Source: Gigaspora rosea (Eukaryota; Glomeromycota; Glomeromycetes; Diversisporales; Gigasporaceae). From it: a stretch of DNA of 64,000 nt. Positions 11,503 to 22,260 of the stretch are shown one piece after another. Where the stretch lies: contig QKWP01000027.1 of assembly GCA_003550325.1 (NCBI GenBank), positions 510,544 to 574,543 of the forward strand, read 5' to 3'. A program made the position numbers and the translations under genes. Each line of letters starts with the position of its first letter. Position 1 is the stretch's first letter. The notes under the pieces are model-generated. The model did not search any database. It was not told the origin of the DNA and saw only the letters and a list, made by a program, of their open reading frames with translations.

Positions 11503-11803
11503 GGGTTCGTATTATTTCACCGACATAACATTTCACCGACAAATACTCACCGCAAGTTCATTTTACCGACAGTTTGTTTCACCGAAGCTCATTTCATCGA
11601 CAAGTTTATTTTTAAACAGCACACTAAATTTAGTCCTAATTCTACCTAATTCTACCCTAACCCTAATGACAATGACCAGAGTTACTTTGTCGGTGAAATG
11701 AGCTTCGGTGAAATAAACTGTCAGTAAAATGAACTTGTCGGTGAATAATTGTCGGTGAAATGTTATGTCGGTGAAGTGATTGTCGATTAATTGATTGCCA
11801 CCC
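11503..11803. mobile_element. CCGACA-array foldback element, short copy
   Basis: The left arm (11503-11610) is about six degenerate tandem copies of a 15-16 bp unit TTTCACCGACAANNNA. The right arm (about 11690-11790) carries the complementary array TCGGTGAAAT. It starts with GGGTTCGTATTATTTCACC and ends with GATTGCCACCC. It is flanked by CATTGCGT (11495-11502) and CATTGGGT (11804-11811), a 7/8 match to a target duplication. The loop contains CTACCCTAACCCTAATG. It shares both ends with the 29874-30710 element. Confidence 0.8.
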
Positions 11804-12097
11804 CATTGGGTACTGGTACCTATCACTCAACAAAGTATCTGGCAAATTTTAATCAAGCTCTAGGCTTTAAATGTAAAAAAAAACCCAAAACGCTATTTGC
11901 CAACGTTACATAGTAACGATAGGGAAGTGATCACTTTAATATCATACCTTATTATTATTATTATTATTCGGGTTAAGGCATCTATTAATGAATTAAGTCT
12001 CCCTCCAATATACAAAATTGAATCATTATTAATTCGTGATCCGCCTGGACCAGTGAAAAACCATAGTAAACTGTGGAGATATGTTTACTATTCTCAA

Positions 12098-12410
12098 GGA
12101 TAAATTAATTTGTACTAAATAGACTTTTATTGAGCGCATAACAAACGTTATAGAGGAGAAAATTACGAGCATAATAGTACTTGAAACATTAAAATCGGCC
12201 CAGCGGATCATGAGATATGGCATTTTTGTCTTTACGATTATATATTTATTTCTGTTTGCATCATATAGTTGTGAAGACAAAAACACATATATCTTACGAA
12301 CCACTGTGACAATTTTAATGGTTCAACTACCATTGTGCTCGGAATTTTCTCCTCTAATTGTCTGTTATGCACACAAGGGAGATTTACTTAGTACGAAATT
12401 GATTTATCAT
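12098..12410. mobile_element. About 313-bp inverted-repeat MITE
   Basis: The arms of about 100 bp pair at roughly 75-80%. GATAAATTAATTTGTACTAA and GAGGAGAAAATTACGAGCAT on the left face AAATTGATTTATC and CTCGGAATTTTCTCCTCTAA on the right. Open frames inside are incidental. Confidence 0.7.
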
Positions 12411-12499
12411 TAGGGGAACGCCAGATGCGAAATTTAATACCAAAAATCACATGATTTTTCACTGCGGATTGTCCAACTTAACTGTTAACATATTCATAT

Positions 12500-12960
12500 T
12501 TTACGTACTATAATTACGCATTGAGTAAATTTTATAGCTTTTAGATGCACCGATCTTTCTTGATGTACCGGTCTTATAATAACTGGATCACTCCATTGTT
12601 GAGATGCTATATCAAATTTGCTAACCCTCATGCCTTCCACCACCAATAGAAACAAAAATTATACCATTAATTTCATCATAACAAGCAGATCTGTTACTTA
12701 TACCCGTACTCGAAGATAAGTCTGTCTAATGCATTAATGATATATATTTTTTGCTAAAAGATTTTGAACATCAAGATAAATGTACTGGTTCCTAACGTAT
12801 GGGTTAGGATCAGAGTTATTCCATCCGCCAAGAAAATAATCAATAAGAACTAAGCTGTGCCCTGCTCTTCTTTCAGGAACAAATGCAAAAAATATTATTG
12901 TGAGAGCGAATAATACAGAAAAATAATAGCCAAAATAATTTATTTTAATTAAAAACTGAA
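12500..12960 (-). pseudogene. Relic of a secreted Kelch-repeat protein gene
   Basis: Reading the minus strand from about 12960, a signal-peptide-like stretch (FSVLFALTIIFFAF) is followed at once by VPERRAGHSLVLIDYFLGGW and YIYLDVQNLLAK. In other frames come SACYDEINGIIFVSIGGGRH and KFDIASQQWSDPV. RxGHSxVLI, the glycine-pair blade signatures and YLD are typical of Kelch propellers. Frame changes and stops (for example after the LDVQNLLAK blade) show that it is dead. Only about two blades remain. Confidence 0.65.
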
Positions 12961-13199
12961 TTATTAAATTATCATTAAATTTCCATTTTTTATGAGTTCA
13001 TAAATTACGAATACTTAAAGATATTTTAAATGAATTATGGAGAATTCATATAAACTTATACTGATTTTTATATTTTACAAGATCAAAGCACTAATGAAGA
13101 TACACAATCTTATATTGCCGATTAGGATTGTCTAGAAAGAAAAATGAAAAGAAGATATTTATGAAATTATGTCCTAGGTGCACCTGAAATTTTATCCCA

Positions 13200-14036
13200 C
13201 AAAGGCATTTCCCAATTTTGCCGACACCTATTTCTCCGACACCAATCACACCGACAGCCATTTCACCGACACCCCACAATTCCGACAACCCCGTTTCCCG
13301 ACAATTCATTTCCCCGACAACTTACTTCCCCGAGTCCTTTTCACCGACATCCCATTTTGCCGACAGCCACTTTCTCGACATCCCATTTTACCGACATCCT
13401 ATTTCATTTCGTCGACAGCTATTTTGCGAATTAACTTTCGTTTGTAACTATATATATGTCGTGCGTCAGATTAGACCCGGCCTAAATTAGATTAGGGTTA
13501 GGGTAAAATTACGGTAAAGTTAGGGGTTAGTTTAGGCCAGTTGTTGCCGATCATTTAATGCTGGTCAACTGATAGTACGTCGGATTCAATCTGACGCAAG
13601 GTTTAATCTGACGCACAACATATATATAAATAGATAACAACTGATTATTAGTTCATAGAGAAAGCAATAGATCGATTACGATCATCTTATTTTAAATTTT
13701 TCCACGGTTTTTTTGGCTATATAGCAAATCAAAAATGACATTCAATAATTTGAATAATTTCCATCACATGAACAAAATGATTGATAATCAAAAATCATTT
13801 ACGTAATATAAAGCTAATCTATTTGTGAAGCTTTATTAATAGCTGTCGGCGAAATGGGTGTAGGTGAAATAGAATGTCAGTCAAATGGGATGTCGAGAAA
13901 GTGGATTCGGGGAAGTAAGCTGTCGGGGAAATGGGTTGTCGGGGAAATGTGCTGTCGGGGAAGCGGGCTGTCATTGAAATGGCCATCGGCGAAATTGGTG
14001 TCGGATAAGTAGTTTTCGGCGAAGTTTACCGAATCC
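13200..14036. mobile_element. CCGACA-array foldback element, variant with nested MITE
   Basis: The left arm (13208-13430) is a run of about a dozen CCGACA-bearing units of 16-17 bp (ATTTCACCGACA, AATTCCGACAACCCC, TTTCCCCGACAACTTAC). The right arm (13845-14036) is the complementary GTCGGGGAAATG/GTCGGTGAAAT array. A separate MITE (13450-13628) sits inside. Its outer ends differ from the 11.5 and 29.9 kb copies, so it is a different subfamily or has eroded ends. Confidence 0.7.
13450..13628. mobile_element. MITE with GTGCGTCAGATTAGAC ends
   Basis: ATATATATGTCGTGCGTCAG on the left faces CTGACGCACAACATATATAT on the right. The interior contains ATTAGGGTTAGGGTAAA. It is nested within the CCGACA foldback. 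Confidence 0.8.
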
Positions 14037-14990
14037 TCAGACAAATAGTGGTTTATACAAGCAGCTGATCTTTGTGAATTTAGTATTAATATGCCAGAAA
14101 TGTCTACCAGACAAAGACCTTTAATAGACGTAAATTTGTTACCGGTATTGATCTTGCAATCAAAATTTGCAAAAGATTATGATCAGAGTTTACACCTGAA
14201 ACCCTAATAGTTCTATTGAATTGGCAAAGAAATCTGATCTACAATAACAGCCTAAGCTATGAATATTACTAGTTTGCTTAAAAAATTAGCTTCAAAAGAT
14301 GAAAATAAAATCAAAGCCAATTTTTAGATTTATTATAATATTATCAATAATTCTTCAATATCATCATGATAATATGTACTGTACACTAGCAAATTATTAA
14401 CACACTAAAAATACAAATGCTATTAAAAATGTTATTTAAAAAGAAATATCATGTTATAAATAATTAAATTATATTTTTATAATTTTTAATTAAGAATTGT
14501 CTTTAGCAAGTAAATCTATTGGGTCTATTGATATTCATACTAACAAGTACTACGATGTTAAACTTATTTATAAATATACAAATTTATTACTTTATTTAAT
14601 GTTTAGATTACTAAATAATTATTTTGGAAGTATAATTTATCAAAAAATTAACTTAACACTGTGTTATTTAGATCCTTTATTTAATTCTTATATTTTATAA
14701 TGTACAAAAAATTTAATTACTTTGTTGATAAACAAAATTAATAAAATATTATGTAATTATGAGCTTGAATAACTTTATTTAATAAATGCCCTTCATTTAG
14801 ATGATTAAATTAAATAAGTAAAAGGTTTTAATCAATAATATTCTTGGATTTACTTCTAATTTAACAAAAAATAAGAGTTTATAATAATAAATATCCTTAG
14901 GCTTAAAGTGCTAGTTTATATAATAAAAAACAAACGTCCTTAATAAATCCTTGAAATGTTAATAAACAAACCAATTTTACATAATAAATT
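14037..14990. other. Very AT-rich intergenic stretch
   Basis: This lies downstream of the left SDR copy. A 67-residue frame at 14497-14700 has no recognisable motif. Nothing else is supported. Confidence 0.4.
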
Positions 14991-14995
14991 AATAA

Positions 14996-16330
14996 TTATT
15001 TTTGCGATAATTTTTCATTTATCAAATTTTCACTAAATTCCCAAAATTTCTTAGCCAAATCATCATCTTTAGCGAATGAAGATTTTTCACCTTCTATACC
15101 AAATGGTTCAAAATATCTTCCACGATAATTTTTTTCTTCGATTTCTGGACTGGTAGCACAATATAATGTAGTAATAGCTCCATCCTCTGTTGAGATTAAA
15201 GACGACACCAAAGTTTCTGACAAAGATAAATCATTTCTTCTTACCAATTTGGTATCTACGACACCTAAATAGATAACAAAATAATAAATCGTATAAATTG
15301 GTTAATTAATATAGATTTTTTTAGTTAAATTTTTTAAAAAATTTATTTATTGTACCTGGATGAAGAGAGGTAGCATATATTTGTTCTCCTTCAAGATATC
15401 GTTTGTTTAATTCGTTAGTAAATAAAATATTTGCAAGTTTAGATAGTGCATAACGTTGCATTGAGTCTTGAGCATTTGGATCATTCAATTTTTCGAATTC
15501 AATTACATTCTCAACATATTTATGAGCACGACTGCTAACATTTACTATACGTGCTGGTTGTGAGGCTTTAATTTTTGGCAATAATGATTTAGTGAGAAGC
15601 TAACAACACAAATAAAAGTTTGTTAATATGAATTTTTAATTTAATTATATAATTATATAATAATTTATTTATTTGCATATTTATTTACTTACAAAGTGTC
15701 CGACATGATTTACACCAAATTCCTCTTGAATTCCATCCTCAGTAAGTGAAAATGTACTATTTATTATATTAATTTAATTATTCAAAATGCTCTTACAGTT
15801 ACAAGTGAAAGAAATTATAATTTTAACATTATTACTTACTTTGATGTGACACCGCATTGTTAATTCTGATAAAATGAATAAAAATAATCAATTATGGTAA
15901 ATTTTTTGTAATCTTTTAAGTTATTATATAGTAAACATAATAATAGAACTTACAGAATGTGTAATGGTAAATTTCTTGCCAAGAAATTTTCAGCGCATTC
16001 TTTAACAGAGTTCAAACTTTTTAAATTCAAATGTAAGAATTCAACATCATGATTACCAGTCTCGGATTTGATATTTTCAACGGCAGCCTGTCCTCTCTCG
16101 ATACTACGACCTAACAAGAACACGTGAGCATTTTTTCTGGCCAATTCTCTACATGCAATATAACCTATTCCAGCATTTCCTCCCGTAACGATTGCAACCT
16201 AGAGATAATTAATAGATAAAAAAATTCAATTTTATATTCAATTAATCAATGATGATAATAATCTAGTTACTTTTCCAGTCAGATCAGGAATTTGATCAAA
16301 AGTAAAATGCTTTTTTTCAGAGGGATTCAT
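14996..16330 (-). pseudogene. Left SDR copy, frame-disrupted in the NNAG motif
   Basis: This is a mirror image of the intact gene at 18375-19715, with the same six exons and splice sites: 16330-16271, 16198-15954, 15865-15840, 15756-15693, 15599-15356 and 15264-14996. The coding sequence is very similar (62 of 64 residues identical in the exon-2 block). Exon 3 is 26 bp instead of 27: AATGCGGGTGTC in the right copy is AATGCGGTGTC here. The lost base shifts the frame inside the conserved NNAG motif, so normal splicing cannot give the full enzyme. It is a recent pseudogene, or a one-base assembly error. The TATA box at 16413-16420 is retained. Confidence 0.8.
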
Positions 16331-16412
16331 TTTTTGTTTTAGCTTTTTCTTTTTATTTATTTATTTATTTTTTTGAGAAATTAATTGAGCTTAAAGGAGC
16401 GTAAAAAAGGCA

Positions 16413-16420
16413 TATTTATA
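16413..16420 (-). promoter_or_regulatory. TATA box of the left SDR copy
   Basis: TATAAATA lies about 83 bp upstream of the start. The equivalent box is kept in the mirror copy (18279-18286). Confidence 0.6.
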
Positions 16421-16578
16421 AGTTTTTCTTTAATTATAACTTAGAGTTTGGAACTAGATAATTAGATATACTACTACGAACTGAATAATTTAACCGATAG
16501 CCGATATGTTAAATTGCCGGATAATTTAGCCGATAGCCGATATGTTAAATTGCCTATTGTAGTAATATACAATTAAGG

Positions 16579-16656
16579 GTATGAGCTGCCGTCAATAGAA
16601 TTCAGGCAGATTAACATTTTTTAATCAGCCTGATTTCTATTGATGGCAGCTCATAT
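16579..16656. repeat. Hairpin present in only one arm of the SDR duplication
   Basis: TATGAGCTGCCGTCAATAGA faces TCTATTGATGGCAGCTCATA with AGGCAG/CAGCCTGA inside. The mirror position (about 18120-18165) lacks it, so it was probably inserted after the duplication. Confidence 0.75.
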
Positions 16657-16839
16657 ACATATTTTGATACGTATATCGCATACAAAAATAAGAAAAATTA
16701 AGAATATTAGCCAAAGCGTGAATTATGAAATAAAGATAAAATAAATTTAGAAATTGATAGTAAAAGAAGTTTAAATGAATAAATTATAAATTAAAAGGGA
16801 AATTACGAAAATAAAGGTAACATTCCCTCATTAATATTA

Positions 16840-17090
16840 ATATCATTTTATCAGAGATAAATTGACACGCTGGTTAATGCAATTTTTTTTCTCACCTAAA
16901 GATGACAAATCAACGGTTTCTATATCATTTTATCATAGATAAATTGACACGCTGGTTAATGCAATCTTTTTTTATCACACCTAAAGATGACAAATCAACG
17001 ATTTCGATATCATTTTATCAGAGATAAATTGACACGATGGTTAATGCAATTTTTTTATCTCAACCTAAAGATGACAAATCAACGATTCTC
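16840..17090. repeat. Three tandem copies of an 82-86 bp unit
   Basis: The unit runs ATATCATTTTATCAGAGATA, then GACACGCTGGTTAATGCAAT, a T-tract, then CTAAAGATGACAAATCAACG. Copies start at 16840, 16922 and 17007. Only one diverged copy is visible in the mirror arm (about 17735-17800). Confidence 0.85.
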
Positions 17091-18278
17091 TTTCTGTATC
17101 TTGCGCAAGTACGTACGTAAAAATATTAGTATCATAAATGCATAAATATTAGTTGTATGATGAAATCAAATCCTATTTTTAAAAAAATCTAACGGGTTAA
17201 AAAAAAATATGAATTGATCACCATTTTACATGATCTGAACATCTAAAATTACCAAATTTCGCGAAGTGCATATTATACGTCGTTTCTCAATTTACATCAA
17301 TTATTGCGTCATTTGATTTGAAAATAGTTATTGGATGCGAAACAGCCAATAGCTATACATTATTTGGCAAGCACTATCATAGCAAGCTGCCGGATAATGA
17401 ATTTACAGAATCCTATCAGGAATGATATGTAAATTGATTTAATTTTCTACCCTATAGGAACAATACCAACGGTCCATCAAGAACGATACTTTTGAAATAA
17501 ATTTGTTAAGAAAATTCTCTAAACAATTTGCATTATCAAATTCACAAATGACGCAACTTAATTAAGAATTGACGGTTGGGTTTAGGCATCTAAATTAGGA
17601 TTTGATTTTCATCATGCAACTAAAAGATTAACCTTTTTAAGCTCAAAATATCTATATTAATATTATTTTTGTACGTACGTACTGTATTTAAGCAATGTTT
17701 TTATAGTATTACAGAAAGAGAAATCGGTTTAATTGCTATCTTTAGGCTGAGAGGAATAATGTTGAATTAACCGACGTGTTAATGAGAGAAGGTAACCTTT
17801 ATTGATGCAATTTCTCTTTTAATTTATTTATTTATTCTTCATTTAAAATTCTTTTAATACCTATTTCGAAATTTATTTCATAATTCACGCATGTCATTCC
17901 AATGATCTCTTAAAAAATTACTAATTTCAAGTTTTTTCTTTCTGATACGTAGTTTGCAAATTTGTCACCGAATGAAAACATGTGGAGCATGTGGAGTTGA
18001 ATTCTACTTAAAAAAATAATTTAGATAACTTCTGAAGGTATCTTTATGAAATCTATTCAATATTAGATTAATTTTCTTATCATACGCTTTGGCTAATATT
18101 CTTAATTTGTTCTTGATATTCTCATAATGATTCATCTATATTACTACAATAAGCAATCTAACATATCAGTTATCGGCTTAATTATCCGGCAATTTAACAT
18201 ATCGGCTATCGGTTAAATTATCCAGTTCGTAGATCTACTTATCCAGTTCCAAACTCTAAGTTATAATTAAAGAAAAAT

Positions 18279-18286
18279 TATAAATA
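18279..18286 (+). promoter_or_regulatory. TATA box of the right SDR copy
   Basis: TATAAATA lies about 89-96 bp upstream of the ATG at 18375, mirrored in the left copy. Confidence 0.6.
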
Positions 18287-18374
18287 TGTCTGTTTTTATG
18301 TCCCTTTACGCTCAATTAATTTCTCAAAAAAATAAATAAATAAATAAATAAAAAGAAAAAAGCTAAAACAAAAA

Positions 18375-19715
18375 ATGAATCCCTCTGAAAAAAAGCATTT
18401 TACTTTTGATCAAATTCCTGATCTGACCGGAAAAGTAACTAGATTATTATCATCATTCGATTAATTGAATATAAAATTGAATTTTTTATCTATTTATTAT
18501 CTCTAGGTTGCAATCATTACAGGAGGAAATGCTGGAATAGGTTATATTGCATGTAGAGAATTGGCCAGAAACAATGCTCACGTGTTCTTGTTAGGTCGTA
18601 GTATCGAGAGAGGACAGGCTGCCGTTGAAAATATCAAATCCGAGACTGGTAATCAAGATGTTGAATTCTTACATTTGAATTTAAAAAGTTTGAACTCTGT
18701 TAAAGAATGCGCTGAAAATTTCTTGGCAAGAAATTTACCATTACACATTCTGTAAGTTCTATTAATGTATTATGTTTACTATACAATAACTTAAAGATTA
18801 CAAAAAATTTACCATAATTGATTATTTTTGTTCATTATATCAGAATTAACAATGCGGGTGTCACATCAAAGTAAGTAATAATGTTAAAATTATAATTTCT
18901 TTCACTTGTAACTGTAAGAGCATTTTGAATAATTAAATTAATATAATAAATAGTACATTTTCACTTACTGAGGATGGAATTCAAGAGGAATTTGGTGTAA
19001 ATCATGTCGGACACTTTGTAAGTAAATAAATAAGCAAATAAATAAATTATAAAATTATATAATTAAATTAAAAATTCATATTAACAAATTTTACACGTAT
19101 TTGTGTTGTTAGCTTCTCACTAAATTATTATTGCCAAAAATTAAAGCCTCACAACCAGCACGTATAGTAAATGTTAGCAGCCGTGCTCATAAATATGTTG
19201 AGAGTGTAATTGAATTCGAAAAATTGAATGATCCAAATGCTCAAGACTCAATGCAACGTTATGCACTATCAAAACTTGCAAATATTTTATTTACTAACGA
19301 ATTAAACAAACAATATCTTGAGGGAGAACAAATATATGTTACCTCTCTTCATCCAGGTACAATAAAAATTTTTTTAAAAAATTTATCCAAAAAAATCTAT
19401 ATTAATTAACCAATTTATACGATTTATTATTTTGTTATCTATTTAGGTGTCGTAGATACAAAATTGGTAAGAAGAAATGATATATCTTTGTCAGAAACTT
19501 TGGTGTCGTCTTCAATCTCAACCGAGGATGGAGCTATTACTACATTATATTGTGCTACCAGTCCAGAAATCGAAGAAAAAAATTATCGTGGAAAATATTT
19601 TGAACCATTTGGTATAGAAAGTGAAAAATCTTCATTCGCTAAAGATGATGATTTGGCTAAGAAATTTTGGGAATTTACTGAGAATTTGATAAATGAAAAA
19701 TTATCGCAAAAATAA
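18375..19715 (+). CDS. Short-chain dehydrogenase/reductase (retinol dehydrogenase/WWOX-like), 302 aa
   Basis: The gene has six exons: 18375-18434, 18507-18751, 18844-18870, 18954-19017, 19113-19356 and 19447-19715. All introns are GT-AG and keep phase, giving 302 residues. The NAD(P)-binding motif TGGNAGIG is at 25-32, NNAG at 104-107, the catalytic serine in NVSS at 154-155, and Y182-x3-K186 (YALSK). The HPG followed by VVDTKL near the substrate pocket is typical of retinol-dehydrogenase-like SDRs. It is probably a cytosolic or membrane-peripheral NADP-dependent oxidoreductase; the substrate is unknown. It is the intact member of an inverted duplicate pair. Confidence 0.9.
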
Positions 19716-20219
19716 TTGTTTAAATAATTGGTTTATTTATTAATTTATTCTGTCAATATTCGGTAAAATGTTGATAGGTTGCTTTTTTCCGTTATAATAT
19801 TATAAATGTATTAGTTAAATATATTTCATGTAATCTATCATTAAACACTAGATATCTAATAAATTAATATTGTATTTCTAAACCATAAGTACCAGATTTT
19901 TTTGTACCAGAGAACATTTGTAATGAAGCATATTAGGAACGAATACAGGTTTATATGATTATGTAGCATTTTGAACTCAAAATCTTAGATCTGATTGATT
20001 CGTGTATACTGTATATCAGATATACATACGCATATAGTATATCAGATATTTTATGCAGTTATCATTTAAAAATTAATTGCAATAAAAAAAATTTTTTTTT
20101 TTATATAAAAAGCATGATCCTATTCTTACTGTATTATTTATTTTCACATATCTTTTATAAAGCCTTATATTTATATTTATCTGGCAAACTCCTATGATCA
20201 TGAAATTATTTCTTTTTGT
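19716..20219. other. Intergenic stretch after the SDR gene
   Basis: AT-rich. TATCAGATAT motifs lie near 20015-20050, and a diverged end of the GATCATGAAA repeat family at 20180-20215. No gene is seen. Confidence 0.4.
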
Positions 20220-20221
20220 TA

Positions 20222-20660
20222 TGGTGTCCTCGGCTTTAAATCTACATAAAAAATAGCTTTACAAAAAATGCTACTCCTCTTTTAAAAATTTATAAAATGT
20301 AAAACTAATCCACAAGTTTTGTTCTTTATGTCCTAAAGAATAAAACTTGTGGTTTAGATTTTAATTTAAAGCTAAACTGGTAGAGCAGTAGCCTTTTAAA
20401 AATTGCCAATTTATTAATAAATTGAAAAAAGTGAACGTATATGTTTTTAATTTAACCCAATCAGAATGCAGCATTCTGGTCACGTGACACTTCTTTTGGG
20501 GCGTCGAAAAAATTTTTGGTTTCAAAACCAACAAAAGTCACTCCCTAAAAAAAAAAAAAAACGAGCAACTGTGCGTTTTGATTGGATACTCTTATATCAC
20601 ATGACTTTTTAGCAAAAGTGAACAAATCATAAAATTGTAGGTTTAAAGCCGAGGACACCA
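20222..20660. mobile_element. 439-bp MITE with TA target duplication
   Basis: Terminal inverted repeats TGGTGTCCTCGGCTTTAAAT and TTTAAAGCCGAGGACACCA are flanked by TA on both sides (20220-20221, 20661-20662), as in Tc1/mariner-type non-autonomous elements. The interior has a hairpin (CCACAAGTTTT/AAAACTTGTGG, 20309-20355) and a tRNA-like stretch at 20361-20400. Confidence 0.85.
20361..20400 (+). other. tRNA-like 5' half (A-box, D-arm and anticodon arm only)
   Basis: AGCTAAACTGGTAGAGCAGT followed by AGCCTTTTAAA resembles the D-arm and anticodon arm of a eukaryotic tRNA (anticodon position TTT, lysine-like). There is no matching T-arm or acceptor 3' half, so it is not a working tRNA. It could be a tRNA-derived (SINE-like) fragment inside the MITE, or chance. 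Confidence 0.3.
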
Positions 20661-21049
20661 TAGTAAATTATTAAATCAAGGAAAATTAATATATAAACTT
20701 AGAGCCAGTATTCAAGTTTGTTTTTGTTCCTAATTAGAAATATTAAAAGATGACTTTTAAAACAATGATTTTATATAGTTATACCGCCCACCAGCGCGTT
20801 ATTTGGTGTATGTACACGTTAATTAGAGTACGTGCATGGGCGTTATATCGAGACAGGGATTGATTTTTTAATAAACCTGTTTTTCCAAGTAACGACTGTG
20901 TGCATTATATATATAAGTAGCTGCGCCAAGAGAAAACCGGTACTTATGTTGCACGTTTAAATTGAGTGTTGTGGATTCTAAATTGACTTACGTTGTAACA
21001 AAATTCTAAACAAACTTAATTGATAAGAGAATTCAATTTCCACTTAATA

Positions 21050-21361
21050 TGGGGTGTTATCTATTAAAACAGCCCTTTTTTACATATTTGTTTTGATTTT
21101 CGGACTGATCCGGGATTCATAAATTTCACGATTTTGATTGGTTAATTATAGCAGGTAGACTATCGGATAATCTCGTGATGTGTTGGCCTTACACGGCCTC
21201 GTGTAATTTTTCTTTTACAATTATCTTGATTTTTTTATTATGCAAATCGACCTTCATTTATAATTGAAAAATATTGATCATGTCAAATTTTATATAAATC
21301 TAATGAAAACTCATTTTTCAAAAAATTGCAAAAAAGGGCTGTTTTAATAGATAACACCCCA
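21050..21361. mobile_element. 312-bp MITE with perfect long TIRs and TA target duplication
   Basis: Terminal inverted repeats of about 34 bp are perfect: TGGGGTGTTATCTATTAAAA... on the left and TTTTAATAGATAACACCCCA on the right. They are flanked by TA (21048-21049, 21362-21363). The perfect ends suggest a young insertion. There is no coding capacity. Confidence 0.9.
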
Positions 21362-21479
21362 TATGTTGATTTAGAATAAACTCAATTAACGATTAACTTG
21401 ATCATTTAATTAATCAGTTAATCATTAACCAATTCGTTAATTTTATCTTCTCTAAAAATGACCGAACCGAATCACAAGA

Positions 21480-22260
21480 ATATCCATTTTATCTCAAAGT
21501 GCATTTGAAAGTTTGCTTACTAAATATCTTAATAATAAATCTGCTAATCGACGCCGTAAACCTTTTATTACGCGAGATGATTATGATTTTTGTATTAAAG
21601 TCTTACATGATCTATTAAATACAACAATGGAACAGCAAAAGATCGACACTGGGCTTTGGTTTACGGAACATCAGCAAATCCGATATATCAACTTATTAAA
21701 GTAAAGTCGAATTTGCTAGTGTGTCCTATTGATAAAATAAATGGTGTACTTTGCAATTTACACTAAGATGTTTTAAAACATATTGGTTCTTCAAAGTTAT
21801 GGGATGCTGTATGTAAATTTATTTTTAATTAATTAGCAAATATTCTATCGCTATTTATTAAAAACTATATAATAATCAATTAACAGGTCTCTGAGCAATA
21901 CTGTAAAAAATTGCACAACTTGTGCAACACGAAGAAGCTTCCCAAAACCTGTTGCAGCAAAACCAATTATTGCAAATAATTTTCTTAATCGGGTACAAAT
22001 TGATTTAATTTCAATGACAAACCTCCCAGATGGAAATTTTAATTACATCTGTCATATGTGTGATCATTTCATGCGATTTTCTTGGGTTCGAGCATTAACA
22101 AGTAAAAGGCCAAATGAATTAGCTACATTTCTTTTTAATGTGTTTGTGTGTTTCGGTGCACCTACTATCCTTCAAACTGATAATGGGTGCAAGTTACAGC
22201 AAAAGTTATTCATGAATTATTAAAAATGTGGCCAGAAGTTCATATTCAACTTTAGGTCGG
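21480..22260 (+). mobile_element. Fossil fragment of an integrase-bearing element
   Basis: Two stretches (about 21513-21704 and 21990-22223) resemble a retroelement-type integrase of the Gypsy/GINGER/SCAND3-like group: a linker or zinc-binding region followed by part of the core domain (QIDLISM, then YICHMCDHFMRFSWVRAL, then ILQTDNG). It is an old, broken remnant; no flanking long terminal repeats are seen. Confidence 0.6.

Larger units (their letters stand above)
16331..18374. promoter_or_regulatory. Shared head-to-head intergenic region of the SDR pair
   Basis: This is the centre of the inverted duplication. Mirror matches include GATAGCCGATATGTTAAATT (left) against AATTTAACATATCGGCTATC (right), GTGAATTATGAAATAAA against TTTATTTCATAATTCAC, and the (ACGT)n tract near 17110 against 17675. 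TTGCGTCATTTG (left, 17305) faces CAAATGACGCAA (right, 17547). The axis is near 17.4 kb. The arms are more diverged here than in the exons. Confidence 0.7.

Noticed and set aside
14497-14700. 67-residue frame resembling a hAT transposase tail
   Set aside because: The resemblance is limited to a few residues and cannot be separated from chance.
21480-22260. Complete LTR retroelement
   Set aside because: No paired long terminal repeats or other retroelement domains are visible; only an old integrase fragment is supported.
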